From Aspidiotus rigidus (taxonomy: Eukaryota; Arthropoda; Insecta; Hemiptera; Diaspididae), in contig JAVHKY010000028.1 in NCBI GenBank assembly GCA_035079385.1, positions 5,084,001 through 5,148,000 on the forward strand: 64,000 nucleotides of DNA, written 5' to 3'. The notes beneath the pieces were generated by a model that saw only the letters and a program-made list of their open reading frames with translations, searched no databases and was not told the origin of the DNA. The translations under genes were made by a program, and so were the position numbers. Of this stretch, positions 35,226 through 47,217 are shown piece after piece (position 1 is the first letter of the stretch; every line of letters starts with the position of its first letter).

Positions 35226-38200
35226 ATACCTTCCGCTTGCCACTCGTAAGTTCTATGTGGCGGTCCGGTTGACCTGTGTGAAACTATAGCATCTGAACTG
35301 CAGTAGCACCGCATTTCTACACAAATCTTCATTTTTAAAAAACATTGACTTACGCACCACGCAATATTCGCGTTAATCTTTACATACCCTAAACGCCTCA
35401 AGAACGCCTCAGTAGTTGATTTTCAATTAACTTGACTCCATTTTGCCGGAATCAATCAAATTTCTATCTTTCCAAATAATAAGTTTCTCATTTCTAAACT
35501 CATTACTTTATCATATGCACAACAAAATAACAAAAACTGCTCAAATTCTTTCATCAATGCTCCACAAGAAAAAGAAATTTTCAAATTTCAACCCAAACAA
35601 GGGAACTCCCACTATCTCATTAAGATTGTTGCTACAATTCCTAGAACCTCACTTCCTCCGACCGTGTAAATCTAAGCATCTTACGCTTGTAGCATTTAAT
35701 AAGATTGAAAAAGAACTCAAGCGACTCTCGCGCGTTTATTTAGGCGCGTTGCCTCTTGTATTTTGAATCTGCGACGTTGAAACAAACGCAAACTATGAGT
35801 ACTTATCAAAAGTGCGCGGTCTATGTCAATCTGGTGAAGCTATGGATCCTAATGATGATGATAGAATGGAAACAAAAAAGCAAGCGATGACCGTGCAAAA
35901 ATGAAGTTCTTTCCAAACATTTTCTCGACAACCCAACGTTTCATCCTATCGTCGTCTACAAATCTGCGGAACAACGATCGGGGAAAAGTATCAAAACGAA
36001 TCGAAGAAAATCAGATCACTATGCTAAACTGCCTGAGACGATGGATCGGAAAGGGAGTTGTGTTCAATACGTACAACTTCCTTTTCCTCCAGCGATACAA
36101 GCATCCATTGGCGTGGGCAGTTTTTAAGTTGAATTGAATACATAATTGTTCTCTAGTTTTGAACTTTAATGATAATTTCCTTCAACAAGTATTCAATTTT
36201 AAGTTATCACGATCACATACGCATGACCGACATGATATTCGTCGAAAAAATTGTCCCACATGAATTTGACTGTGATAGTAGTAGTTCGTGATTACGAGGC
36301 TTCACTACTAACACACTCACAACACATCTCGCGGAACGGTGACCCTTATATGTATTGCAGGTACGTCAATTCAACTTTGTACGGCATTCTTCTCCTCTTT
36401 TCTTTTGTTATCTCAAAGAACCGAACTTTTCGACATAAACTTGAATAGTTTACTTCTATTTTTCAAAATAATTGTCAACATCTGCATACCAGCGATGTTA
36501 ACGTGGAAAAAATTGAAGAATTTTACGAACACGTCTGTCTGTATTATGGCACTTCTTTGTCAAATTTGAGAAAATTCGTACATTGAAATTAAATTAAAGT
36601 TGTTGAACTCGTCATTTTTCACTCTTTTGTTCGATTCTTAAAAGTCATTTTCTCCACTGCAGACCTCGTCATCGACGTTCCTATACCTCGTGAAACGATA
36701 TGAGGGCGCGGGCGTATTATTGGGCCGACTTTCCCACAACCCTCCTCACCAATTTCATTTACATATTCACCATTTATAGACACCACTTTCCAAAATGGCG
36801 TACATCGAACGACTATCTTAATTTACGCAGCTCGCGGATTAAATGGAAAGCAAATTAATCTGTCTGTAAGTCTACGAAATTTCAAAATGAGGAAAAAAGC
36901 GATAGAGAAACTTTCTGACTCCCTACTGTGACCACGTCGAATGTACTCGCTATCGCCATGTTCAAAATTTTTACGACTAAAAAAGCACCAATATCGCTAT
37001 ATTTGTAAATCTTCTTTTACCCGCGTTCTTTACAAGGATCTATAGGTCTTTCAGAAGCAATTGGATTGATGGTACTTATCAGAGACGGTGAAGTCACAGT
37101 TTTGCCATCAACAGTTGAAGAAATGATCTGTCAGATGTCGGCAGCGTTCAATTATGGGATCGCAGAAGTGACCGATATGTTTGTGATTTCTACAAAAAAC
37201 TCATGGGGCGAAAAAAAGTTCAAGTTCGTGATTCCTATCAATAATAAACACAATACTGCATACCGAAGGTAAAACAGGGCAGTATTAAACCAGTTATTAT
37301 TGCTCGTATTACTAAGAAATTAAGAAAATTATTTTTAAGACATTTACCCGACAGGAATGATCGACACACATATTTGAGTGCCACGAATCCAAACAAAAAA
37401 CTGTACACCAAAAAATCCGTAAACCTGTTCAAACTTTAAAATTGGAAAAATAATATGAAACGCACGCGAAAGTTGCGTTAATAAGCACGAGTGCATTCGC
37501 AACAGAGAAACGATGACAAATGGACAATGCAAGTTTCCTGAATTTCATCGAAAATCGTACACCTTATTCGACTATTTCGCGATTTTGAATTCATTATGCA
37601 AATATTTTACCGAACTCGAGAATTTTAGAATGCGCATCACACGAGTATAAATCGGGAATAATTCATGTACACATGCCGAAAGTTGACGAACGAAATTTTA
37701 TAGCTTTGCTTTGACAAATTTGCATAAAAAATTCTGGATCGCGTATGACATATTATAACGTTCGAAAGATTTCTTTCATTCATCAAACACGAGTCCGTTT
37801 ATCGCAGAAGAAGGGGATATACATAACAAAAACGCTTATACATTATAATTGAATTCGTTCGCTCCATATTTCCGTGACTGAGGGGTATACATACGAGTAT
37901 AGGCTCCAGGGAACCACCTAATCCCATATAAATCGCGTTTTTCCACTGGTCTCAAAAATTGTGAGTATATATAACGAGAAAGGAGAGAGAAAATGTCTTC
38001 CAGTCAGACCTTTTTGCTCTGATCACCTACTTTGAGGACCCCCGAATCGATGCACCACATAGGTTTTCACCATCCGAGGGCCCGAAGACTCGTCATGTCT
38101 GGACGCTCGAAGATTCATACAATCGCTGGTAAATATTTCCTGCCTTGTAGGCCGTCGGAGGATGTTTCTCTATTTCTAAATGATAACAGGGAAGAAAGAA

Positions 38201-40290
38201 GAATAAATCCTCTTCGTATATCGAGAAATGACGAACGCATGTCCGAAGCGGTACATAATTTTATTTTCAATTCCACGTGTCTCCGAACGTAAAAGTAGGT
38301 AATCCTTTCTCAAATTACTTGTTTTGTTGCACACAAAATTTCAAACTTACTTCCAGAAAAAAAAAAAAAGGGGGAAACAGTAATAAATAACAGATACCTG
38401 TACGTTCGTCTCTTATACGAAGTACATGTTCATTACACTTACTGGAAATGAATAAATAAATGGGGGGAAAAAAAAAGTAGGCGTAATACGATACAGAACG
38501 CACGATCTGAGCGCAGAAGTACGCATTGCATACACGCATTGAACGCGTAAAGCGAATACGATACGTAATGTTCAATTTTATGGAAATAATTTGACGCCAA
38601 ATTAGGGTCAAGGCTGAACATAAAGCTCAAGGAATTCAACATTTTCCGGGAGTATTTCGAACGACTTAGTAGTCGTCGCAAGTACGCTATCATGTGCCCG
38701 AGCTAGTAATTTTATTCTACCGCCAACCAACAATTCGAAAACTTCGCGCATCCAATATCATGAGACGCATGTACGAACCACAGCTTGCCACTCACACTAT
38801 ATAACGCGAATCTAAGAAGGGAAAAAATTTCTGCTCGATTCGAATCTCGCATTCTTTGATTCTTTATTATTTACAAGTATTTTTCTAGAACTCAGTGTAC
38901 ACCGTACCATGTACTTCAAACTTTCCTAACGAAGCTGCTTTCTATAGATTGTCAAGTCACTTTACGTTATCCAAATACTACTCCAAAAAAAATGAAAAAA
39001 TAGGTAAATCTATTTTCTCTCATGAGCACACCACGATACTTTTCCGAAATTCTGTTTTTCAGAATCTTCACCATTTCTCTACTGTTTTCCCGACGATCAC
39101 TTCTGGTCTTTGCAAGAACTTCGAAGCGAACATTACTTGTTTCACTCAACTGCGATCCTCTTCCTTGTCCCCAGAAAACAACGTGGTCATCGAGCTCAGT
39201 CGAAAATCGTTCCCGATCCCCTTTTCAAGTTTTTTTTTTTCCTCTGCACAAATCAGAACTCGAAATATTCAAGATTCCCCAGATTCATCCTCCCTCTCTG
39301 AGTTCAAGTCACTTCGAGTTCCTCATCTAGTTTTCTAAGATTTGAAATCAAGCTCTTTGATGAAGTCATAACTAGTCATATAAATAAATAGAAAAAATTG
39401 AGACAATATGACAGCAGGGTCGTCTACGCCATTTCTCAATAAGCCTAATAAAATTATTATGTTTGGCTGTTTCAGTTCGAAGTCAGTCAAAGGCAATAAT
39501 AATCTATTGCCTGAATTTAGAAAAATATAGCATAGAGAAAATCAAATTAATAATTTTCATTATGGATTCCCGGTTGATTTTATTTTGCAAAATTTCATAG
39601 AACTCATTAGAAAAGATCGGTAGAAGAGACGAGAGAACAAAGCGGCGAGGCGGGCACTCATCCAGTCTCTCAGCTAAAACAGACAATCACTGATAGTGCA
39701 TCGTGGTTACAAAGTGATAACGTGGAACGTATCGCGACCCATTGAATCCTTAAGAACATGTAGCGTACCCTGAGCAGTGAGTAAGCGAGGAAATTTTCTA
39801 TCACTCTTCACTCACTTCACCAAAGAACGAATAGAGGCTATCCAGATTGCGCATTCTATGGCAACAAATCTAATAAATTGAGAACATGTTTGATTGAACA
39901 TCTTTTCCAGGTATGAATAGAATTCTATGCGATCATGGTACAAGTCCTGATTTAAAGATGTTCAGTTAAGTGTTACTAGGAATTAAATTTACCGTACAGG
40001 ATGTATTCTTTGCTTGAAGTGGACCAATTTTTATTGCTGCTGGACATTTTTGAATCCTATGTAAACTTTTGTACTTAATCGATATGCAATAAGAGATTAA
40101 GCCAAAAGCGAATTGAAAATCAGCCAGTCAACAATCAAATTAGTTGAGTTTATCCGAGCAAACCACTGAAAACCAAAAGCTAAAATTTAAGTCAATAGCA
40201 ATTAACTGGACACTCTTCTACGATTCTCCAATATCGGAAGCAGCAGAACTGACCATTGTTGAAACCGATTCGTTCCTCTAGGTTACGGCC
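35226..40290. other. Long gene-poor stretch
   Basis: Open frames at 35,443-35,766, 35,901-36,137, 36,251-36,569 and 38,895-39,338 have no recognisable domain or start context. One short exon-like segment lies at 37,055-37,270. No repeat family was identified. It could be intergenic or intronic. Confidence 0.4.
37055..37270 (+). other. Candidate isolated exon of unknown function
   Basis: An open stretch reads GLMVLIRDGEVTVLPSTVEE, then an FNYGIAEVTD-type segment and KFKFVIPINNKHNTAYR. It is preceded by ggtctttcag, a plausible acceptor, and followed by CCGAAG|GTAAAA, a plausible donor. Amino-acid composition is more protein-like than the surrounding random frames. I do not recognise the family and found no partner exon nearby, so it may equally be a chance frame. 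Confidence 0.25.
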
Positions 40291-40297
40291 TGACATA

Positions 40298-40373
40298 ATT
40301 GGAAGAACAAATACTCCAGAATGAGTAAATGAAAGAAGAAAGATGCAAAAGCCGCAGTATTTGTTCTTCTAAT
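40298..40373. repeat. Short inverted repeat (18 bp arms, 40 bp loop)
   Basis: attggaagaacaaatact and agtatttgttcttctaat are reverse complements with one mismatch. gaccattgtt flanks the hairpin on both sides. Confidence 0.6.
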
Positions 40374-41484
40374 GACCATTGTTAGATCAGCGAACGAATC
40401 GACTACCATAAGCAGGCCCGGATTCAGCCTTTGTGGGGAATAGAGACCAAGTTGAGGACATATCTGGCAAAAGGGCGTCCGCTCAATGTATTTCTTATGG
40501 GACGGATACCCGTCCGCCAGAACCCTCCTCAATTGTTGTTAGGACTCCCATCCGTTAAAAATAAAATCCTGGTCCTTTCGTCTTACATTTGCCGTGATTA
40601 CCCTTTCTTCCTTTCTTCTGAATGGGAAAAAACAATTGATTGCGGTAGGAGGGGGGGGGGGGGGCATGAAGAAGAATGATCATCGTGCTACCAATTGAGT
40701 AAGGAATTTCTCACAGCAACGTTCTCAACACTAAGAGGAAAAAGAGGGTAACATTCAGCTCAAGTGGTCAATTAAAGGTCACGTCACGATTATAAGTGCG
40801 CTTGACGACTGAGAATGACACTGTTAGAAACCAAGTCTATAATATTATCAAATGCGAAGAATCTCTCAAATTAGAATTATGTACCCCTCATATCTCAATT
40901 TGAATTATTCATACGATGACCTTTGCTCCTCAGATCGTTCTTATGCGAGCTATCGTGTGCGTTGACCCAACGAGAGGTAGTTTTGCTGATTCATCAACTT
41001 TCAATGTGACGTCGTAAGTTATCGGTCCATTCAAAAGTAGTCCTACAAGAAGTATAAAACCGTTGAAATCCAGATGCGATGATAGCAACGACCAAAACCA
41101 ACTTCATACGCTCATTTACTACTTCTTCTTATCATTCTATATCAAATATAGCCATTTCATTGTATCTTACAAAGCATTGCAACCCCAATTATCAGGAAGG
41201 TAGGGGTCTGCGCCTCAATTACACTAGGAAGTGGAGGCTTACCAACGCCATGCTCACTATCTACGTCCATGATTACTCTAATTTTATTTTTGTTCCAACA
41301 ATACAAACTTGTGGAGTACACAAGTGATTCCCGATCCTTAGGTCTGTAAATTGAGATCTCGAGTGTACAATTCTATTTGGCATACATTTAATCGCACGCC
41401 TCAAAAAACGAAATTGCCCGCCTATCGATAACACGCCAAGAAAACAAAATTGACACGCCTAAGAAATGTATTACACGGATAAAA
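40374..41484. other. Gene-poor stretch
   Basis: Includes a G14 run at 40,651-40,664 and, at 40,685-40,803, the inverse copy of the 29.7 kb repeat. No gene recognised. Confidence 0.4.
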
Positions 41485-41652
41485 ACAAAGTAAGTAGTGC
41501 ACACATCCTCATATAAGTTGCGCACTCAAGATCCAAAACACTGGAAATCCTATGAAACGGAGAAATACACAAAGTAAGTAGTGCACACATCTTGATACAA
41601 GTTGTGCACACAAAATCAAAACACTCAAAATCCATTGAAGAGGACAAAAACA
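41485..41652. repeat. Two tandem units of about 84 bp
   Basis: Both begin acaaagtaagtagtgcacac and continue with tataagttg / tacaagttg and caaaacact. The second unit has diverged by roughly 15-20 percent by eye. Confidence 0.75.
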
Positions 41653-41729
41653 CCACAGGAAAGAAGATAATGGAATGCTTTGGTTATTGACAAGTCAGCA
41701 CAAACCTCAAGGCAGCATTCCAAGTGGAG

Positions 41730-42340
41730 TTTTTTTTTTTTTTTTTTTTTTTACCATCACCATAATATTTCATAAAGGCATTACAATATTGATACATATT
41801 AATGCAATTAACAAATATAAGTTTTCAAATAATTTACAACGGCTAAGCCCAACCGCTTCTTGAATAAATCTGAGTTCAAGACTACATGGTACCTGCCTTC
41901 ATAATAACGAACGCCGAGAAGAGTCGAAATTAACATCCGCCTACCACTTGACATGTGCAGCGTGAAAAGTTTCCTGAAGATCGAAGGGAAGCTCCAAATG
42001 GGCCTAAAGATTAGACTCCATCAAGAACCTTGCTTGCCAAAAAGGGCCTGCGAAAAGGAAGAGTGGAATTGGCAAATCACGGGAAGGATAAGAAGTGCGA
42101 ATATTGTCAAAACGGCGAACTCTTGAATACCAGTCAATAATGAAACGTCCGCGGCTATTGCACTGATCCATATAACTACCGCGCATCCCCTTGGCATCAT
42201 ACTTCTGCCGAATCATATTATTTCGACGACGAACCTCAGTATTTTACCAACCAGTAAGGATCTCACGACAATGCTCGAAATCCAATGCATTAACCAACTG
42301 ACTCGACTGACTCCTCCGGGGTGGAACAACTGGGTTTTTC
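41730..42340 (-). mobile_element. Probable retroposed sequence with poly(A) on the minus strand
   Basis: A T23 run (41,730-41,752) reads as a long poly(A) on the minus strand and ends a roughly 600-bp block with higher GC than its surroundings. A 70-codon minus-strand frame (42,216-42,004, beginning IRQKYDAKGMRGSYMDQ) is open but not recognised. The 5' boundary is a guess and no target duplication was found. It may be a processed transcript copy or the 3' end of an unrecognised LINE. Confidence 0.35.
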
Positions 42341-42381
42341 TCCCTTGATAGTATGGTCAAATTTCAGCAAAAAATAGCTTC

Positions 42382-43645
42382 CATGTCAGAAGCATTTTGA
42401 TGACTGATTCCGAATCTAGAATGTGTTTAGAACAAATGAGGCTTGGGTACCGTTCCAGCCCTTCCCCTCGCAGAAACCATCCCTCTTTCTTAAAATTGCG
42501 AGTATCTTCTCTTCTATGAGTTTTATGGCAAAATGTTTCAGATAAAAGTTGTTCTTTCAAAACTCTTCTACATGTTTACCTATTATGAAAAAGTCACTCA
42601 AAGCAGCCCTGAGGCGCAAATTTGGAAAATGTGTTCCAAAAATACATCAAATTTTGATTCGCGAGAACTATCGATAATAGATGAAAACGTATGATTATGT
42701 CGATCATTCAGAAGGGGACAAAAAATGCACGAAGTACAGACGTGAAATATTTCTTTAAATACCAAATTTGATCTTCTGGAAGCTCGTTTATCGGATCTCT
42801 CAGCTTCTGACCATACCTTGACAATGGTACAGTATAGCGTGCGGAATGAAATATAATTTAAATTGTTTTGTAGTTTATGATAGACGAACCGTAGAAAATT
42901 TTTTGGAACCGGAAGAAGATTGTAATGGAAAATTGATAAAATTGATTTTTACTCAGGAATTAATTCACGTTATCAGCGCAAAGTTCCGAATATGAATGAA
43001 GTAAACGCCTTGATCATTAATATCCTTCATGGGAAAGGCTACCATAATCTTCAAGAAGTACCTGAAGTCTTTACTTTTAATTATAAGTAATACAGTATTT
43101 TCAAACATTGATTTTAGCAAATCGAATTTACAAAATATTGTGCCGGAAATGGTCATACTAAAAGAGACAAAAGATTCGGCAGTTTCTGAGTACAAAAATC
43201 ACTATTTTCAAAATCATTGAGTCAACTTACTAATTGAAAGCAGCTCGAAAAAAAATTGGGGAGGGAGGTGGAGGGAATGACATGAACCCTTTAAATGTAA
43301 AATTCAATTCTGAGTGCTTGATATGATTGTAAATTTTCTTCTTTCATCGATAGTTTTCGCTATTAAGACGAATAATCAGAATATGATGTATTCTTGGAAC
43401 ACATTTTCCAAATTTGCGCCTCAGCAGTTGCTCTGAATGACTTTTTCATAATAGGTAAAAATGTAGACGAGTTTTGAAAGAACAACTTTCATCTGAAACA
43501 TTTTCCCGTAAAACTCATAGGAGAGAAGATACACGCAATTTTAAGAAAGGGGGTAGTTCCTAAGAGGGAGAAAGGCTGGAAAAAATGACACTCGTTCTGG
43601 ATATATTCTAGATTAGGAATCGGTCATCAAAATGCTCGTAACATG
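42382..43645. mobile_element. Large foldback element, arms about 330 bp
   Basis: The left arm from about 42,383 (gcattttgatgactgattcc; cccttcc; tcttaaaattgcgagtatct; aactcttctacat; gcgcaaatttggaaaatgtg) reappears in reverse complement from 43,645 inwards (gcattttgatgaccgattcc and so on). Pairing can be followed to about 42,711 on the left and 43,309 on the right. The central 600 bp is AT-rich and has only short unrecognised frames. Such long inverted arms fit Foldback-like or Mutator-like non-autonomous transposons. No clear target duplication was found, so the superfamily is open. Confidence 0.8.
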
Positions 43646-45700
43646 CCGATCGCGCGGATTTGAGGATTCCGACTATACTGGACTGGCAATTCCGATAGAT
43701 GCAGTTAGCTACTCGCTTTTCATGGAAGATCAACCTCGTATCGAGTCATCAAAAGCGAAAGAATTCGATACCAAATCCTGATTTTTGAACAACAACAACA
43801 TCCGAGACATGAGTGCGCGTTGGCGATTTGCTCGAATGCCTCGAGTACGGTGTTCGAATCCCTTCTGAAGTTCGAGATATTTTTTCAATTTGAAAAAGAA
43901 AAAAATTCCGTCGGTATTTCAACCGCCATTCACGCATGAGCTTACGAATTGAAGCTCTATCAAAGAAAGCACAACTCGCGCGTCTTTCGTCAATTTTAAA
44001 TCTCTACCTCCACACGATCTGCGTCGATTACAAACGAGAAACGATATTCTTCCATGCAGATTTGGAGGTTGGTAAAAAAAATTACAAGAGGAACCTATAA
44101 AGTATACATTCAGCGAGTTTAAAATCTGAAGGCGAGGGTTCATGAATCAATTTCTTCGAACGCTACGAGGGAACGAACCGATCGGCCGAAACCGTAATAT
44201 GAAATACCGCGTGCACTCAAATTACTTAATTGACTCTCGCTCGTTCGATGGAATTACTTCGAGCGAAAAAAAAAAAAAAAACTAGCACCGCTTTATGGGA
44301 AAGAGGACCCTTAAAATCTACCAATTAATGTATAAAAAAGGCAAACGAGAAAACGTTTGAGAAATGGTTGCGATTCATTCGCAGTAAAGAGAGGACGGAA
44401 AGCGAAAGAGAGAGCGAGGAACGCAGAGAGAGAGAGATAGAAAGAGAGTACCACCACCGCTAAAACCATTACATTATACCGCGTACATAGGAGGAAGTTC
44501 AAGTTCGCAATAAATAAATAATTATGAGTCAAAGAAAGAAAAACGATGAAGGCGAAACGCGAGCAGGGATTGTTTGACCGTCACGATAGACAAAAACCTG
44601 AACCGCGAATAAATATGAATATCGTATCAAATGAATTTTCCTGTTTTGCATCGTTATATATTTCAGCACAATATTTGAATCCTGTAGCAAATAATAACGG
44701 AAGATAATGGCAACGGAAAAGCGGTATAAAAAAAATCTGAACAACCAAGATTATGCACCATAAACGTGCATAAATCTTGACGCCACGTTACAAATATACG
44801 AGAAATGAAGTATTTCTTCCAGTCTTTCCTTCTCGTATCCATTATTTTCTCTCTTTCTTTCTTTCATAATTTCGAGTTGTTTCCATTTTAACGAAGTTCT
44901 TTCGCTCGCTGAAATTTCGTCAACACTTTTATAACAACGTGTATAACATGCATACGATCCGCCATGACCTTCGGTAGGTACCGAGAATTTTTCATTCCGA
45001 CGTAGAAACAAGCGCATCGAGAACCTATAATTTTAATAATCGACCAAAAGAAAGGAATTCTAAATGAAATATAACTTCACAACATAATCACCATCCTTAG
45101 GTAGTTGTGCGATACAAATTGAAGATAATTCGCCAGTCCAAGATGACGAATCGCTCTAGCTGAAAGAAGAAAAGGGCAGATGTTTGCAACCCTTGCGCTT
45201 CGTTTCCACATGAGAGTATTAAAAAAGGCGACCTGACTTCATGGCAGCGCCTTCGCAAAAGTCGCTCCATGTTCGGAAGAAATAATCTGATATTTTGTAA
45301 TTTTTTTTTTCCAATTTTTTGACGACGCCACCTTCGAACTACATCAACATTCAAAAAAAAAAAATTGATCACGAGCACGTTAACACGCCTGCAAATAAAG
45401 CTGATTTTAAAATAGATTCTCGATTATATTTACATTATTTTTACAATCAGCAATCGCCATTATATTGTACGCAAATTTTCACCAAATACGCGCTACAATT
45501 GTTTCGGTTAGGAAAAATGAATTTGAAATTACATACGTTGCAGACTGCACCACATTGAAATCGACGACACTACCGAATTTTGCATAATAACACAGTTTAC
45601 GACGAGCGAATGAAATTTAAAAATGAATTTCAATCGAACTTCTGTCGAAAATACGATTTATTTTTTTTTGTCGCGTGAAGAGGAAGGGAGGAACAGGTGT
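43646..45700. other. Gene-poor stretch
   Basis: Contains a degenerate B-box-like gtgttcgaatccc at 43,850 (see rejected list) and a GA-rich tract at 44,401-44,448. No gene recognised on either strand. Confidence 0.4.
44401..44448. repeat. GA-rich simple repeat
   Basis: Interrupted (GA)n, longest pure part cagagagagagaga. Confidence 0.85.
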
Positions 45701-46560
45701 TACGAAGGTGAGAAGCCGAAAGTTTTCCCCAACGTAGTATCCTTGTTGAAGAAACTCTAGAAAGGTGACACGTTTGAACCAGAGAAGGCCAAGAGAAGCT
45801 ACGGTCCTTTTTTATGAAGGCCCCAGTGTGGACCGACTAAGATAAATGAGGGAAAATCTTTGCATAATAGCACGTACACCTTCAACGAGCGAGCAGCGGT
45901 GTTCTAGGCAAAGAAGAAGACAAGGACCACCCAAGCCTTGCGGGTCAAGCAGGAGGCCAGGGACTCCTTAATCAAGAGGAGACTCTAGGCTGCCCAGACA
46001 GGGAAGAGCGAGTAGACTTGCGTGATGATCTTGACAAGTGGATGGACCGAAACCAAAGCCAGTTGTTGAATTTTCTTCTTACACGAGTAATAGTAATAAG
46101 TACCAACACAAAATAGGAAAATTTGAGCAACAGTCGAATGCACACCTTGATCAGGAACGGGAAGATGATGGAACCTTGTTTCTACATTTGCTGTCAAGGT
46201 AATGAAGAAGAAGAATGGGCGCAGCAGATGTGAAGTCATGTTGTGGCTGCTGCCACCGCCAAGACAAGTCATCGTTGATCAGCACCACCACGCACGGGGT
46301 ACTCAGGAGGGTGCGCCGATGAGAAAGAATAAAAAGGCAAGAAGACCAAAAAAAAAACAACAAAAGAAGAAACCCCGCCTGAGAAGCCAGGTGGCTGAAA
46401 GTTCTAGTGGAGATGTAGATTCACGCATGCCCATGTTACAGGACTACCCGAATTCCAGGTTGAGTGCCGTGCTCTCACTGAATCAGCAGCATCATTGACG
46501 GATATTGTACAGCGCACGGACCTTAAGGAGAAAATGGAGCCAGGCTACTCTCAATCCGTG
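45700..46560 (+). pseudogene. Degenerate LINE-like coding remnant (low confidence)
   Basis: One plus-strand frame stays largely open, apart from a few stops, over 45,700-46,000 (FEPEKAKRSYGPF, RVKQEARDSLIKRR). The next frame reads LRDDLDKWMDRNQSQLLNFL then LTRV, followed by HKIGKF. This resembles the C-terminal LTxxLtGHGxF..YLhkIG segment of non-LTR ORF2 proteins lacking RNase H. Further on, a frame reads RALTESAASLTDIVQRTDLK, reminiscent of the NLKG block in retroelement Gag-like ORF1. Charged, Lys-rich sequence lies between. All matches are weak and by eye. Confidence 0.3.
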
Positions 46561-46860
46561 AAATCTTTGGACTAGTGACGCTATGCTCAAAATGGTGGAT
46601 ACCAGTACCGGAAGGGCGGTTTGTCAGGAATACGCCTCCCATTTCAAAGGCGATCCTTATTCAAGTAGGTAGATTTTTAGGAATCAATTGATCAAGATGA
46701 AAAAGAAAACATCTGCAAACAAAAATCGACAATGGCGGATCTGGAAAACAGAGATGAGTAAACTGGGCAGTCTATGATAGTAAAGAAACACGAATCGTTA
46801 AAGTCCCCTATTATCAATACAGGACCCCTCTATCACCCTCACTCCGGCCCCTCTTTCTAA

Positions 46861-47217
46861 CAGGGAACCTGTTTTATGGGGTTCTTCATTGAAAAAGTAC
46901 CCGATATCCACATTGTAATTCCTAAGAGAGGTACAGGCTGTGAGACCTAAATTAGGGATAGCGAGGACTTGGAGCAGAAATGGAACATGAGAAAGAATAT
47001 GAGGAAAGTAAAATGGAAACTAGGGGAGGATTTCTAGGTTAGACAAGAGGTGATTTGGAAAATTTTGCGGGAGGCGAAGGCTTTCTGTCCTACTTAAGAT
47101 TCAGGGGAGAAGAAATACTCGAGATTCAAACTTTCAAGATCAAAAGAGGGTGGAACCTGGAGAAGATGAAAAGCAGAGTGGGAAACAGTCGAAGTTCCTC
47201 ATAAAACAGGTTCCCTG
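46861..47217. mobile_element. MITE with perfect CAGGGAACCTGTTTTAT ends
   Basis: The 17-bp ends are perfect inverted repeats and the element is 357 bp, without coding capacity. It is related to 7,350-7,746, whose ends are the same but decayed. Sequence just outside the right end also resembles the flank of that copy (ctaaagaaacc / ctaaagaaccc), so the true element may be slightly longer. No target duplication is evident. Confidence 0.7.

Noticed and set aside
35090..35401. 103-codon Cys-containing minus-strand frame
   Set aside because: It overlaps an imperfect hairpin and has no recognisable cysteine pattern.
38895..39338. 147-codon plus-strand Ser/Phe-rich frame
   Set aside because: Overlapped by other frames in the same sequence, with no domain, no splice context and composition like the T/C-rich DNA around it.
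43800..43875. tRNA-like B box gtgttcgaatccc
   Set aside because: No convincing A box at the right distance and no acceptor stem. It could be a decayed SINE head, but a single box is not enough.
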